Of a DNA stretch of 64,000 nucleotides, positions 56,064 through 64,000 are shown piece by piece; within the stretch, counting starts at the first letter, position 1, and each line of letters starts with the position of its first letter. The translations under genes and the position numbers were made by a program. The notes below the pieces were generated by a model. The model made no database searches and was not told the DNA's origin. It saw only the letters and a program-made list of their open reading frames with translations. The stretch is from CAVQYV01 sp963718295 [NCBI: uncultured Methylomirabilota bacterium] (GTDB lineage: Bacteria > Methylomirabilota > Methylomirabilia > CAVQYV01). The stretch is from NCBI GenBank assembly GCA_963718295.1, contig CAVQYV010000003.1:248001-312000 (forward strand), in the 5' to 3' direction.

Positions 56064-57584
56064 CTACCCCAGTCCAAAAAAAGTCCTGATCTTCTTCAGG
56101 ATGCTGCGCCGGTCCTCTTCGACATCCATTCCCACCTGCTTTGCCATCTCATGATCGAGCTCCTGCCTGCGTTTGGCCAGGACCACGCTCAGGGCCTGGG
56201 CGATGGTGGGATTGGCGGCCACGATATCCTGGAAGCCGTTCTTATCCAATACCAAGAACTCGCAATCCCTCAGGGCCACGATGTTGGCGGAACGGGTCGC
56301 TCCCGTCAACAGCGACATCTCCCCGAAGATGTCTCCTTTGCCCAGACGAGCCAATACGCGGTGTCCCCTGGGGTAGTCGCCTACGCTCACCTCCACCTCT
56401 CCCTCTTTGATCGCGAAGAAGGAATCCCCCGGATCCCCCTGATGGAGCACCATCTCCTGGGCACAATACCTTTCCACCCGCACCCGGGAGGCTGCCTTTT
56501 CCAGCTCCACGGGGTTGAGGGGAGAGAGGATCTCGATTCGCTGCAGCACCTGTAGGATTTCCTTACTGATCTCGCTCCTTTGGTCCCTTTGCACCTGCTG
56601 GGAGAAGGGATGGAGATAAAGGTGCTGAGTGGGGAAGGGAACATAGATGCCTGCCCGATCCAATCTATACCACAGGAGGCCCAGAAAATCTCCCTCGATC
56701 TTGTCGAACTGAGAAAAATCCGCTATCCAAAATTGAATCTCATAGTCGATGGCGAAATCCCCATAGGCCTTGACCCGAATCTGGGGTTTGGGCTGGGGGA
56801 GGATTCCCTTTACGCTCTGGGCCGTCTCTTCCATGGCCTTTCGCGCCCGGGACGGAGCGATCCCATGGGGCAGCCCCACCTTGAGGACCCGGGCGTGAGG
56901 GATATGGGGCTGAGTGTGGTTGATGATCATCTCCCGGGAGAGGGAGGAATTGGGGATGATGACGAAATCATCTTCCTGGGTCTGGAGTTTTATGGAACGC
57001 CAGTTCATCTCTGCCACCCTGCCCAGCCGATCACCGACCCTCACCCAGTCTCCCACTTCGAAGGACTTCTCCATCTGAAAGACCAGGCCCGAGAAGAGGT
57101 TTCCCAGGATATCCTGGAGCGCCAGGCCGATCACTATGCTGAGGATCGCAGAGGTGGCAAGGATAGGGGTCAAGTTCACCCGGAGGACATAATGCAGGAC
57201 CAGGAAGAAAGAAACCAGGCAAAGGACAAATGAAAAGAGGTTCCCCAGGATGGCCGGAGGTTTGACGCCTCTCCAGTAGGTCAAAAAGATGTCGAATGCA
57301 GCCACCTCCACGGCCTTTACCGCCAGATAGGCCCCGGTGATGAGGAGCAGGACTTGAATGACTCCCTCCAGGGCGGGGCCGATGACCAGCGATGAATTGC
57401 GCAGAAAGAGGGCCAAAAGGACTGCAAAAACGAACAGGCTGGACGGGAGCCTGAACTTGGCCAATAGCGGGTGATGGCGCAGCAGGCGCAGCAGGAGAAA
57501 AGCGAGAACTGTCAGCGCCATAAAGGCCAGGAGGGCCAGCAAGAAGACCTTTGGGTTCAATTCCAGGAGGATCTCAGAGCGCAT
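56064..57584 (-). CDS. MscS-family mechanosensitive channel with cyclic-nucleotide-binding domain
   Basis: A 506-residue protein. Four or five membrane helices fill residues 1-170, followed by the MscS beta domain (IVIGLALQDILGNLFSGLV, VGDWVRVGDRLGRVAEMNWR, IIPNSSLSREMIINHT). From about residue 375 a cNMP-binding domain follows, with PGDSFFAIKEGEVEVSVGDY and GDIFGEMSLLTGATRSANIV as its phosphate cassette. Channels of this group open by tension and may be modulated by a nucleotide. The gene is separate from thiD by 73 bases and close to the transglycosylase gene. Confidence 0.92.
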   Translation of the reverse strand: MRSEILLELNPKVFLLALLAFMALTVLAFLLLRLLRHHPLLAKFRLPSSLFVFAVLLALFLRNSSLVIGPALEGVIQVLLLITGAYLAVKAVEVAAFDIFLTYWRGVKPPAILGNLFSFVLCLVSFFLVLHYVLRVNLTPILATSAILSIVIGLALQDILGNLFSGLVFQMEKSFEVGDWVRVGDRLGRVAEMNWRSIKLQTQEDDFVIIPNSSLSREMIINHTQPHIPHARVLKVGLPHGIAPSRARKAMEETAQSVKGILPQPKPQIRVKAYGDFAIDYEIQFWIADFSQFDKIEGDFLGLLWYRLDRAGIYVPFPTQHLYLHPFSQQVQRDQRSEISKEILQVLQRIEILSPLNPVELEKAASRVRVERYCAQEMVLHQGDPGDSFFAIKEGEVEVSVGDYPRGHRVLARLGKGDIFGEMSLLTGATRSANIVALRDCEFLVLDKNGFQDIVAANPTIAQALSVVLAKRRQELDHEMAKQVGMDVEEDRRSILKKIRTFFGLG

Positions 57585-57600
57585 GGGTCACCGGAGCCAA

Positions 57601-59844
57601 TCAGGTTTTTCCTTGATAGAGCAGTTTGTAGACCTCATAGGATCTCAGCACCCTCTTCACATAAGCACGGGTCTCCGCATAGGGAATACTCTCAATGAAT
57701 TCCTCCGGGTCGTAGTCGCTGAATTTGGACAGCCACCTTCTTACCGGACGAGGCCCCGCGTTGTAGGAGGCCACCGCCAGGTCCAAATTCCCCGGGAATT
57801 CCTCCAGGAGATCCCGCAAATAGCGGGCACCTAAGCGGATATTGAGGTCTGGCTGGAAGAGGTCTTCCTCATCCCCATCGAAGGGCTCCCCCACTTCTTT
57901 TGCGACCTGGGAGGCGGTGCCCGTCATCAACTGCATGAGACCTCTGGCCCCAGCCCCCGAGACGCAACGGGGAGAAAAGGAGCTCTCCTCCCGGATGACT
58001 GCCAGGATCATAAAGGGATCCATACCCAAATCCCCCCCTGCGGTTTGGACGATCTCCGGATACCCCAGGGGATAAAGATAAGGCAGGAGCGGCCCCACAT
58101 CGGCATCCCGGCCCTTGGCCCGGGACGCCGACTGGTGCTGCCTCGCCCAACTGAGGGTCCGGTTGGGCCTTCCCAGACTCAAAGAGAGGGCGCAGGCCTC
58201 TTCCGTCAGGTCCCGGTCCTGGGGAGCCCGCTGGATCGCTTCTCCATATTCGGCCAATCCCTCCTCAACCAAGCCCAGGCTGATCAATGTGCGGGCCTTA
58301 TCCAGAAGGATTGGCGGGGCCTTTCTCTTTACTGCAGGAGGCGATGATGAAGGATCGAGGTCTGGCCTCTCGATCTGGACACCATTGGGCACTGCCTCAG
58401 GCAGAAAGGCCTCCAAGGCCGCCAGACGCACCGAGGCCCGGAAGAAGTAGTAGTCGAAGTTCGGTCTGGAGAGGATCTGCCGGTAATGACGGGCGGCCGC
58501 AGCAGGGCCGTCAACCCTCTCCAAGATCCGACCCGTCCAATAGAGCCATTGGCTGGTCTGAGGTGAATCGGGATGAGAGGATGCAAGACCCTGAAGATCC
58601 ATGAGGGCCAGCCCTGGCTCGCCTTGCCGATAACAGACCCAGGCTCTATGCCAGAGGGCATCCTCTTTGAGCTCGCTCTTGGGATAAAAGACGATCAGGC
58701 GGCCATAGCTATCCTGGGCTTGAAAGAAATCACCTTCCGCCTCCTCATCCAGGCCCAAGCGATACCAGGAATCATCTGCCCAGGGGCTTCGGGGAAACTG
58801 GCAAGTGAGCCGCAGCAGTTGGAATCGCCCCTTTTCCCTCTCCCCCAGTCGGATATGGCTTCGGCCCAGCCAATAGAGGCATTCCGCTGCCTCCTGCCCC
58901 TCTCCTCGCTCCGCCAGGGAAGAAAGCACCCCCACCACCCCCCGATAATCCCGGGCCCGGAAAGAGGCCCGACCTGCGGAGAGGGCGGCCCGGTCCCTAT
59001 CCTTTTGGGCAGCGGAGGGATCCGCCATCAAGCTCTTGAATTCTTCCGCCGCCCTCTGGTACGCCTCGGCAGAATAAAGCGCCTGCCCCCTCTGGAAACG
59101 CTGGCCCCAATTGAGATGCGGGGGAGGCGTAAGCTTTCGCCAGAAGGTCCTGGCCAATCTGGCCTCCGGGCTGGAAGGGCCTTGAAGCTCAATTTGAAGA
59201 AAAAGGGAGGCCGCCTCCTGCTGACGCCCCTCCTCTATGGCAATCTTGGCCAGGCCGAGTTGAGCCCGAAGAGAGTAGGAAGGTCCGGGATGATCCTTCA
59301 GGATATTCCGATAGATTCTCTTGGCTGCGGCCAGATCATGGCCGGTCCAGTAGGCCTCTGCCAACTGAAGGCGAGCCCGCTTCTTCAATCGGCTCTCCTG
59401 GGGAAGGGCGAGGAGCTTTTTCAGGGCCTCAATGGCCGAGGCGTTCTGGCCCTGTCCCAGGTCAGCTTCCGCCAGATAGAAAAGGGAATAATCCAGGAGT
59501 CCGGGGTAGGAAAGGGCAGATCGTTCCAGATAAGCCTTTGCCTCTTCCCACCTTTTTTCCCTCATATAGAGAACCCCCAGCAAGAAACCGACTTGCGGGG
59601 AGATGGAGGAGAGAGGCTCCTCTCCCTGGAGCTCCTCCAGGATATGAATGGCCGCTGCCTGCTCTCCATTATCCAACAGCTTCTGGGCCAGGTGGAGTCT
59701 CTCCTCCTGTTCCTTGGGGCCGCACTGGCCGTAGGAGACTCCAGGTGGGAAAAGGAAGCCCAGGGAGAGGATGATCAAAAGAAGGAAAGGAAACGGGCCG
59801 GCCCTGCGGGCACCTTCTTTCACTCCGAGACCTTCTCCCCACAT
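57601..59844 (-). CDS. Soluble lytic murein transglycosylase with tetratricopeptide repeats
   Basis: A 747-residue periplasmic enzyme. A signal peptide ([17 protein letters not shown]) ends near residue 40. Residues 45-560 are helical TPR/Slt-type superhelix repeats ([29 protein letters not shown]). The catalytic SLT domain begins about residue 610 with [20 protein letters not shown], where the first Glu of EES is the acid, then [13 protein letters not shown] and [18 protein letters not shown]. It cleaves peptidoglycan. Its start lies within the end of the SPFH gene. Confidence 0.92.
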   Translation of the reverse strand: MWGEGLGVKEGARRAGPFPFLLLIILSLGFLFPPGVSYGQCGPKEQEERLHLAQKLLDNGEQAAAIHILEELQGEEPLSSISPQVGFLLGVLYMREKRWEEAKAYLERSALSYPGLLDYSLFYLAEADLGQGQNASAIEALKKLLALPQESRLKKRARLQLAEAYWTGHDLAAAKRIYRNILKDHPGPSYSLRAQLGLAKIAIEEGRQQEAASLFLQIELQGPSSPEARLARTFWRKLTPPPHLNWGQRFQRGQALYSAEAYQRAAEEFKSLMADPSAAQKDRDRAALSAGRASFRARDYRGVVGVLSSLAERGEGQEAAECLYWLGRSHIRLGEREKGRFQLLRLTCQFPRSPWADDSWYRLGLDEEAEGDFFQAQDSYGRLIVFYPKSELKEDALWHRAWVCYRQGEPGLALMDLQGLASSHPDSPQTSQWLYWTGRILERVDGPAAAARHYRQILSRPNFDYYFFRASVRLAALEAFLPEAVPNGVQIERPDLDPSSSPPAVKRKAPPILLDKARTLISLGLVEEGLAEYGEAIQRAPQDRDLTEEACALSLSLGRPNRTLSWARQHQSASRAKGRDADVGPLLPYLYPLGYPEIVQTAGGDLGMDPFMILAVIREESSFSPRCVSGAGARGLMQLMTGTASQVAKEVGEPFDGDEEDLFQPDLNIRLGARYLRDLLEEFPGNLDLAVASYNAGPRPVRRWLSKFSDYDPEEFIESIPYAETRAYVKRVLRSYEVYKLLYQGKT

Positions 59845-60962
59845 TGATTACAGAACTTCGTCCCCTCCGGAAGCGTGGCTTTACACTTGGCGCACACCAA
59901 TGGCTCTCCCACTTTCTTCCCGCAGACCATGCAGTAACGGGCCTCAGCGGGCAAGTCCTTCCCGCAATGGAGGCACTTGCTTACCGCCACCATCTGATGA
60001 CCGCAGCTTTGACAGAAGCGTGCGCTCAATGGTACTTCTGCGTGGCATTTGGGACAATTCACCACCCCGCTCGCCGCGATTTTCTCCGGCGTTCCATCCT
60101 CTTCCTTGAGGACCTTGAAGAGCATGCCCGGAAGCATCATCCCCAGGCCAGCCCCCACCCCCAAGCCCATGCCTGCCGCAGCACTTCCGGCAGCCCCGGT
60201 ATCGGGCTGCTTCGCCGCATCCCCCATCGCCTTGGCGGCCTTGAACTTCAAAAACGCATTCAGGTCTCCCACGGCCGCCATGCTGCTCTTCTCGTCGATC
60301 ATCCGCTGCACATCCTCGGGAGGGGTGATGGCGTTGATGAAGAAGTCGATCAGCTCCAAGCCGTAGCGATGGAAATCGTCGGCCAGGCGCGTCTTGGTCG
60401 CCACGCCCAGCTCATCATAACTCGGGGGAAGCCCGTAGATCGAATCGAGGTTTTCCCCCAAAAGGTCATTGAGGCGAGATACGACCACATCCCGCAGGTA
60501 CCCTTCGATATCGGCCGTAGCATAGATTCCCTTGGTCCCCACCAGGGTATTGATGAAAAGCAGGGGCTGGTTGATCCGCATGGTGTAATTGCCGTGAGCC
60601 CGCAGGCGGATCACCCCCAACTCTTTATCTTTGAAGGCGACCGGATCCTTGGTCCCCCATTTCAGGTTGGAAAAAACCTTCAAGTTGGTAAAATAGACCT
60701 CGACCCGGAAGGGACTGATGAATCCCCAGGGAAGGCTGAGCACTTTGGTCAAGAGTGGAAGGTTCAGGGTGGTGAGCGTGTGCCGACCGGCTCCCAGCAA
60801 ATCCAGGCCTTTGCCGTCGCGAAAGAAGACCGCAGCCTGATTCTCCCTCACGATCAACTGGGCGCCCATCTTGATATCCCCGGAACCGCTTTCCGGGATG
60901 CGATGGACCATCTCCTCCCCCGTCGAATCGAACCATTCAATGACTTCCATGAATTGAGCCAT
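59820..60962 (-). CDS. SPFH-domain protein with double zinc ribbon (YdjI/virion-core-like)
   Basis: A 380-residue protein. Residues 1-220 are an SPFH (band 7-like) domain of the virion-core/YdjI type: [51 protein letters not shown] glycine-rich linker follows, and then zinc ribbons with [38 protein letters not shown] and [19 protein letters not shown], three CxxC pairs of pairs. Function in membrane homeostasis is likely for the family but not specific. AGGAGG lies five bases before the ATG at 60962. Confidence 0.88.
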   Translation of the reverse strand: MAQFMEVIEWFDSTGEEMVHRIPESGSGDIKMGAQLIVRENQAAVFFRDGKGLDLLGAGRHTLTTLNLPLLTKVLSLPWGFISPFRVEVYFTNLKVFSNLKWGTKDPVAFKDKELGVIRLRAHGNYTMRINQPLLFINTLVGTKGIYATADIEGYLRDVVVSRLNDLLGENLDSIYGLPPSYDELGVATKTRLADDFHRYGLELIDFFINAITPPEDVQRMIDEKSSMAAVGDLNAFLKFKAAKAMGDAAKQPDTGAAGSAAAGMGLGVGAGLGMMLPGMLFKVLKEEDGTPEKIAASGVVNCPKCHAEVPLSARFCQSCGHQMVAVSKCLHCGKDLPAEARYCMVCGKKVGEPLVCAKCKATLPEGTKFCNQCGEKVSE

Positions 60963-60975
60963 CATTACCTCCTAA

Positions 60976-61500
60976 TCATGCCTTTGGGCTCTGGGACCGA
61001 TCAGCCAGCCGACTCAGGAATTCCTCCAGCGGCCTTTCCAATTCCCGGATGATCTCAGGCCAGACCCCTTCCTGGAGGGATCGAGAGGAGAACGACTCCA
61101 CTGCCCGACCCAGCCCTTCCAACCGCTCGGTGAGGGCCAGATCAAATTGGTGCATCCTTTCCAACCCTTCTTCTCCGATCTGGACCAGATCGAAGGCCCC
61201 CGAATATCCATAACTGGCAAAGGACAGGGAATCCCTCGCCTGGGCCATCTTGCGGGTGATCAGGTCCAGCTGCCCCAAATGTTGAAGCTCCTTCTTCTCC
61301 ACCAGGGCCTTCTTGACCTCTTCCACCCTCTCCTGCAGGCGATGCAGCCGGTCTGCTAACGCCATCCGCAGGAGCTTGTCGGCCTCCCGGACCTTCTCCC
61401 GCCCCTGGTAGCCAGCCAGGCCGGGAACCAACCGGATTAGCTTTTCCCAGGTGCGGCCCTTCTCAATCTCATGCCCAGCCTTTTTCGCTTCCTCTTCCAT
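60976..61500 (-). CDS. Hypothetical coiled-coil protein upstream of the SPFH gene
   Basis: A 174-residue, mostly helical protein. Residues 45-75 (ALADRLHRLQERVEEVKKAL) and the rest are rich in Leu, Glu and Arg in heptad-like spacing, with no membrane segment or known motif. It precedes the SPFH gene by about 13 bases in the same direction and is likely co-expressed with it; a partner role in the membrane-associated assembly is possible (inference). I do not recognise a family. Confidence 0.7.
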   Translation of the reverse strand: MEEEAKKAGHEIEKGRTWEKLIRLVPGLAGYQGREKVREADKLLRMALADRLHRLQERVEEVKKALVEKKELQHLGQLDLITRKMAQARDSLSFASYGYSGAFDLVQIGEEGLERMHQFDLALTERLEGLGRAVESFSSRSLQEGVWPEIIRELERPLEEFLSRLADRSQSPKA

Positions 61501-61537
61501 AGACTCGATTCTCCCTTTCCCCTACGATTGGGCTCCT

Positions 61538-62596
61538 TCAGCCCTTGTGAGACAAGGACCCCATGGCTTTTCCGATGCTCTCCGGATAAGGAGGACGCAG
61601 GATTCCTGCCTCGGTGATGAAACAGCTAATGTGATGGGCGGGGGTGATATCGAACGCCGGGTTTGCTGCCTTTGTCCCTTCCGGGGCCACCGAGATGCCC
61701 TGAAAGGTCTTCACTTCCTCTTCTCCCCTGAACTCAATGGGGATCTCGGCTCCGCTCTTCTTGGAAGGATCGAAAGTGGAAAGGGGAGCAGCCACATAGA
61801 AAGGAATCTCATGGGCCTGGGACAGGACCGATAGGCCATAGGTGCCAATCTTGTTAGCAGTATCTCCATTGGCCGCAATGCGATCTGCGCCTACCAGGAC
61901 CAGGTCGATCTCCCCCTGCGCCATGAAGAAGCCTGCCATATTGTCGCAGATGAGTATCATGGGGATGTGCTCCTGCATCAACTCCCAGGCGGTGAGGCGG
62001 GCACCCTGGAGATAGGGCCGGGTTTCATCCACGTAGACCAGTACCTTTTTCCCCGCGGAAAAAGCGGACCGAATGACCCCCAGGGCAGTCCCGTGCCCGC
62101 CGGTGGCTAATGCCCCGGCGTTACAGTGGGTGAGGATCCTTGCCCCATTGGGTATCAATTCCTTGCCCCGTTCGCTCAGGGCGAGATTTACCCTGAGATC
62201 CTCATCGGCGATGGCACGGGCCTCCCGGATCAGCCTCTCTTTGATCCGGGGAACCGGCAGCTCCTGGTCCTCCTCCACCGCCCGGGCCATCCGTTCGATC
62301 GCCCAGAAGAGATTGCGAGCCGTGGGACGTGTTTTCCCCATCGCTTCCGCCAACAAGCGAAACCGGGAGGCAAAGGCTTCTCGCGTCTCCTCCGGCAGGC
62401 TCTGGGCCCCCAGGGCTAATCCCATGGCAGCGGCGATGCCCAAGGCCGGAGCGCCCCTGATCAACATGTCCCGGATGGCAGAAAGAACGGATGAGAAATC
62501 CCGGCATTCCACCCAGACCTCCTGGTGGGGAAGCTTTCTCTGGTCCAACAAGCGGATGGCCCCCTGTGTCGTCCATTCAATGGGCTTAAGCGGCAT
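61538..62596 (-). CDS. mtnA: S-methyl-5-thioribose-1-phosphate isomerase
   Basis: A 352-residue methionine-salvage enzyme that isomerises 5-methylthioribose-1-phosphate to the ribulose form. IRDMLIRGAPALGIAAAMG is near residue 41, LTHCNAGALATGGHGTALGV carries the catalytic Cys, DETRPYLQGARLTAWEL follows, and VGADRIAANGDTANKIGTY carries the catalytic Asp. Length is as usual. The start overlaps the end of the kinase gene by 11 bases. No mtnC or other salvage gene is in the window. Confidence 0.96.
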   Translation of the reverse strand: MPLKPIEWTTQGAIRLLDQRKLPHQEVWVECRDFSSVLSAIRDMLIRGAPALGIAAAMGLALGAQSLPEETREAFASRFRLLAEAMGKTRPTARNLFWAIERMARAVEEDQELPVPRIKERLIREARAIADEDLRVNLALSERGKELIPNGARILTHCNAGALATGGHGTALGVIRSAFSAGKKVLVYVDETRPYLQGARLTAWELMQEHIPMILICDNMAGFFMAQGEIDLVLVGADRIAANGDTANKIGTYGLSVLSQAHEIPFYVAAPLSTFDPSKKSGAEIPIEFRGEEEVKTFQGISVAPEGTKAANPAFDITPAHHISCFITEAGILRPPYPESIGKAMGSLSHKG

Positions 62597-63493
62597 GGTT
62601 TTCGAAGCCCCAGGGGGCGTTCAGGATTTCCCCTCTCTCCAGGAGCTTACGGGTGTGAGAGGCAATCCTGTGGCTCTTCTTCAGAATGCGACCGATCAGG
62701 GGCCGGTCGATCCGCGATAATCGCCTTATGCCCCGATATTGCTTATAGAAGCGAAGACGGTCCGTAGCGGTAAACCAGCCGGCAGGGGCGGAGAAATCGA
62801 GGCTGGCCAGATCCTTGATGCGCCACCGCTCTTCTCTCCACCTGGACATGATCACCCGCTGCAGGTCCATCAGATAGAGCTCGATCTGTCCGCCTTCTTT
62901 CGTCTTCACGAAGAGGTGTCCCAAATAGAAGTCGCGATGGAAAAGTCCTCCCTCGTGCATGCGACGGGCGAGCAGGGCCAAGGATCGGACCAGATCCCTT
63001 TTGCGAGAGAGGAGGGAAGGATCAAGAGGAGGGGTGAAACAGCGAGGGAGGAATTCCGTCAGACGGCAGGCCCCATCCAGCTCCTCCGAGATAAGAAAGG
63101 ACTCCACCTCCCACCCCCATCGTCGCCTCTCCCCGAAGCCTACTGGATCGATGGTTTGAATCCCCAGCTCCCTGATCTTCCATGTGTTTTCCCATTCCCG
63201 CCTGCCCCCCGAGAGCCCCTGCCCTCTCGCAGGAAATCCCGGATCTGATCTCGCCAGGGAGGGTTTCGATGGCGCTTCAAAAAGAAGGCCTTCTCCTTCT
63301 CTCCGTCCCTCAGGGAGAAATGGCAGACGGAGCGGAATTTCTGCTCTTTGAAGATCTGCCCTTCCCGGAAATCCATCACCGATCGAACGCTGGCGAGGCC
63401 TTTTTCCAGGAAGAGAGGAAGAAAGGGAGTGCGAATTACCATGCGCCCTCCCTCCAGGACCGATAAATCCAATTCTGCTTTTCTTTTTCTCAT
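62586..63493 (-). pseudogene. Lipopolysaccharide-kinase-like (WaaP/KdkA) protein, one-base frameshift
   Basis: The ATG at 63493 begins an 88-codon frame with an ATP-lobe pattern ending FFLKRHRNPPWRDQIRDFL. Near 63225-63232 the frame shifts; one base lost in CGAGAGGGC restores GLSGGRREWENTWKIRELG and the C-lobe. That carries ARRMHEGGLFHRDFYLGHLF (catalytic HRD-type loop) and YLMDLQRVIMSRW (metal aspartate). The corrected length is about 302 residues. The family phosphorylates sugars of the lipopolysaccharide core. The shift may be a sequence error, since both halves are well kept. Confidence 0.8.
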
Positions 63494-63616
63494 TTCGCGC
63501 CCGATACTCTGCCGAATTTCCTACCATAGAGGCCCAAGGGTGTCAACGGATTATTGGGTCGCCCGGATCCTCACAATTTAGGCCCTGGACCAAGGCCTGG
63601 TGCGGAAGATAACAAA

Positions 63617-63642
63617 AAGGGGCTGGAATTATCCAGCCCCTT
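63617..63642. terminator. Terminator between the kinase and PEGA-domain genes
   Basis: AAGGGGCTGGA and TCCAGCCCCTT form a perfect stem around ATTA, with an A run before and a TTGCTTTT run after it. Confidence 0.8.
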
Positions 63643-63758
63643 GCTTTTACATCTTTATCCTATTGACGGGGTCCTCCCCCAATGGCAACTCCCATCTCCC
63701 CTTTCTGGCGCTCCCCCATTTCCCATCTTCTGTAGCCGCCACGATTCCCATCGATCCT

Positions 63759-64000
63759 TTACGTCGTCGGGATGGGGACCAGCTTCACCTTGACCTCGGT
63801 CGGCTCCACGGCCGAGGCATCCACCTGCAGGTTTTTGGCGATAAAGGCCCGCGCCTTGATGACCAGGCTTCGCTTGCCCGCCGGCACCTCCAGCGTACAG
63901 GGGGTGATCCCTTCCTGTCCAGTGTCTACGGTCACCTTGGCTCCCTCGGGATCAGAGATCACCTTCAGTATGGCATTTCCTGCCCAACTGGTGCCTGCGA
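63759..64000 (-). CDS. PEGA-domain protein, C-terminal part (runs off window)
   Basis: Eighty codons of the C-terminus are visible; the gene continues to the right. VISDPEGAKVTVDTGQEGIT and LEVPAGKRSLVIKARAFI form one PEGA-type beta domain (the D-PEGA-V pattern with a following GxTP). Such domains are found at the surface or in kinases; the N-terminal part is not seen, so nothing more can be said about the function. Confidence 0.75.
   Translation of the reverse strand, partial: AGTSWAGNAILKVISDPEGAKVTVDTGQEGITPCTLEVPAGKRSLVIKARAFIAKNLQVDASAVEPTEVKVKLVPIPTT

Overview
The window looks like chromosomal DNA of an anaerobic Gram-negative bacterium, most plausibly a deltaproteobacterium-like (Desulfobacterota) lineage. 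The evidence is gene content: a tungsten-type aldehyde:ferredoxin oxidoreductase, an exported molybdenum hydroxylase, a selenocysteine elongation factor (SelB), formate-tetrahydrofolate ligase, twin-arginine and Sec signal peptides, a TatA protein, a lipoprotein and a lipopolysaccharide-kinase-like protein. No rRNA, tRNA, transposase or CRISPR array was recognised. The taxonomic call is inference.

Left part (1-25 kb, almost all + strand) is a molybdenum/tungsten island. After two oxidoreductase genes on the - strand come modABC (molybdate/tungstate uptake, modB and modC frameshifted), a molybdopterin-binding protein, XdhC, a MobA-like nucleotidyltransferase fused to an HD domain, and a histidine phosphatase. 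Next are a three-subunit PaoABC-like molybdenum hydroxylase with a Tat signal, a frameshifted secreted protein, a secreted beta-propeller with a CxxCH haem motif, a Tat-exported FIST-domain protein, and a Tat-type ferredoxin with an AOR-family oxidoreductase. An intact paralogue of the frameshifted secreted protein closes the island. Most of these products appear to act in the periplasm.

The island is rich in paired RNA leaders. Two copies of a Moco-riboswitch-like element, each with a strong promoter and intrinsic terminator(s), precede the molybdopterin-binding protein and the hydroxylase operon. The hydroxylase genes have a further tandemly duplicated leader. A second, unidentified two-hairpin-plus-terminator element occurs twice, before the FIST gene and before the ferredoxin/AOR pair. 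This second element is the best candidate for something undescribed.

The middle part (25-43 kb) is mixed: an EamA transporter, purC, tatA, selB, a sodium:solute symporter with its small subunit, a glycosyltransferase, a DEAD-box helicase, a cupin, mgsA, secreted DUF362 and HpcH/HpaI-like proteins, and an old-yellow-enzyme relative. A small defence-like patch holds an OLD-type ATPase with a DUF4276 TOPRIM partner and a DUF433 antitoxin next to a truncated toxin.

The right part (43-64 kb, all - strand) is a dense housekeeping run: an rRNA methyltransferase, a split glutamine-dependent NAD synthetase (amidase plus nadE), a tRNA methyltransferase-like protein, fhs, priA, a family-4 uracil-DNA glycosylase, coaBC, DUF89, thiD, an MscS channel with a cyclic-nucleotide domain, a lytic transglycosylase, an SPFH/zinc-ribbon protein, mtnA, a kinase with a frameshift, and the end of a PEGA-domain protein.

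Several genes (modB, modC, the propeller, the FIST protein, one EamA transporter, the kinase) are broken by single small indels. Some of these may be sequencing errors. The paralogue at 13.7-14.9 kb, with many frame changes, looks more like a true pseudogene.
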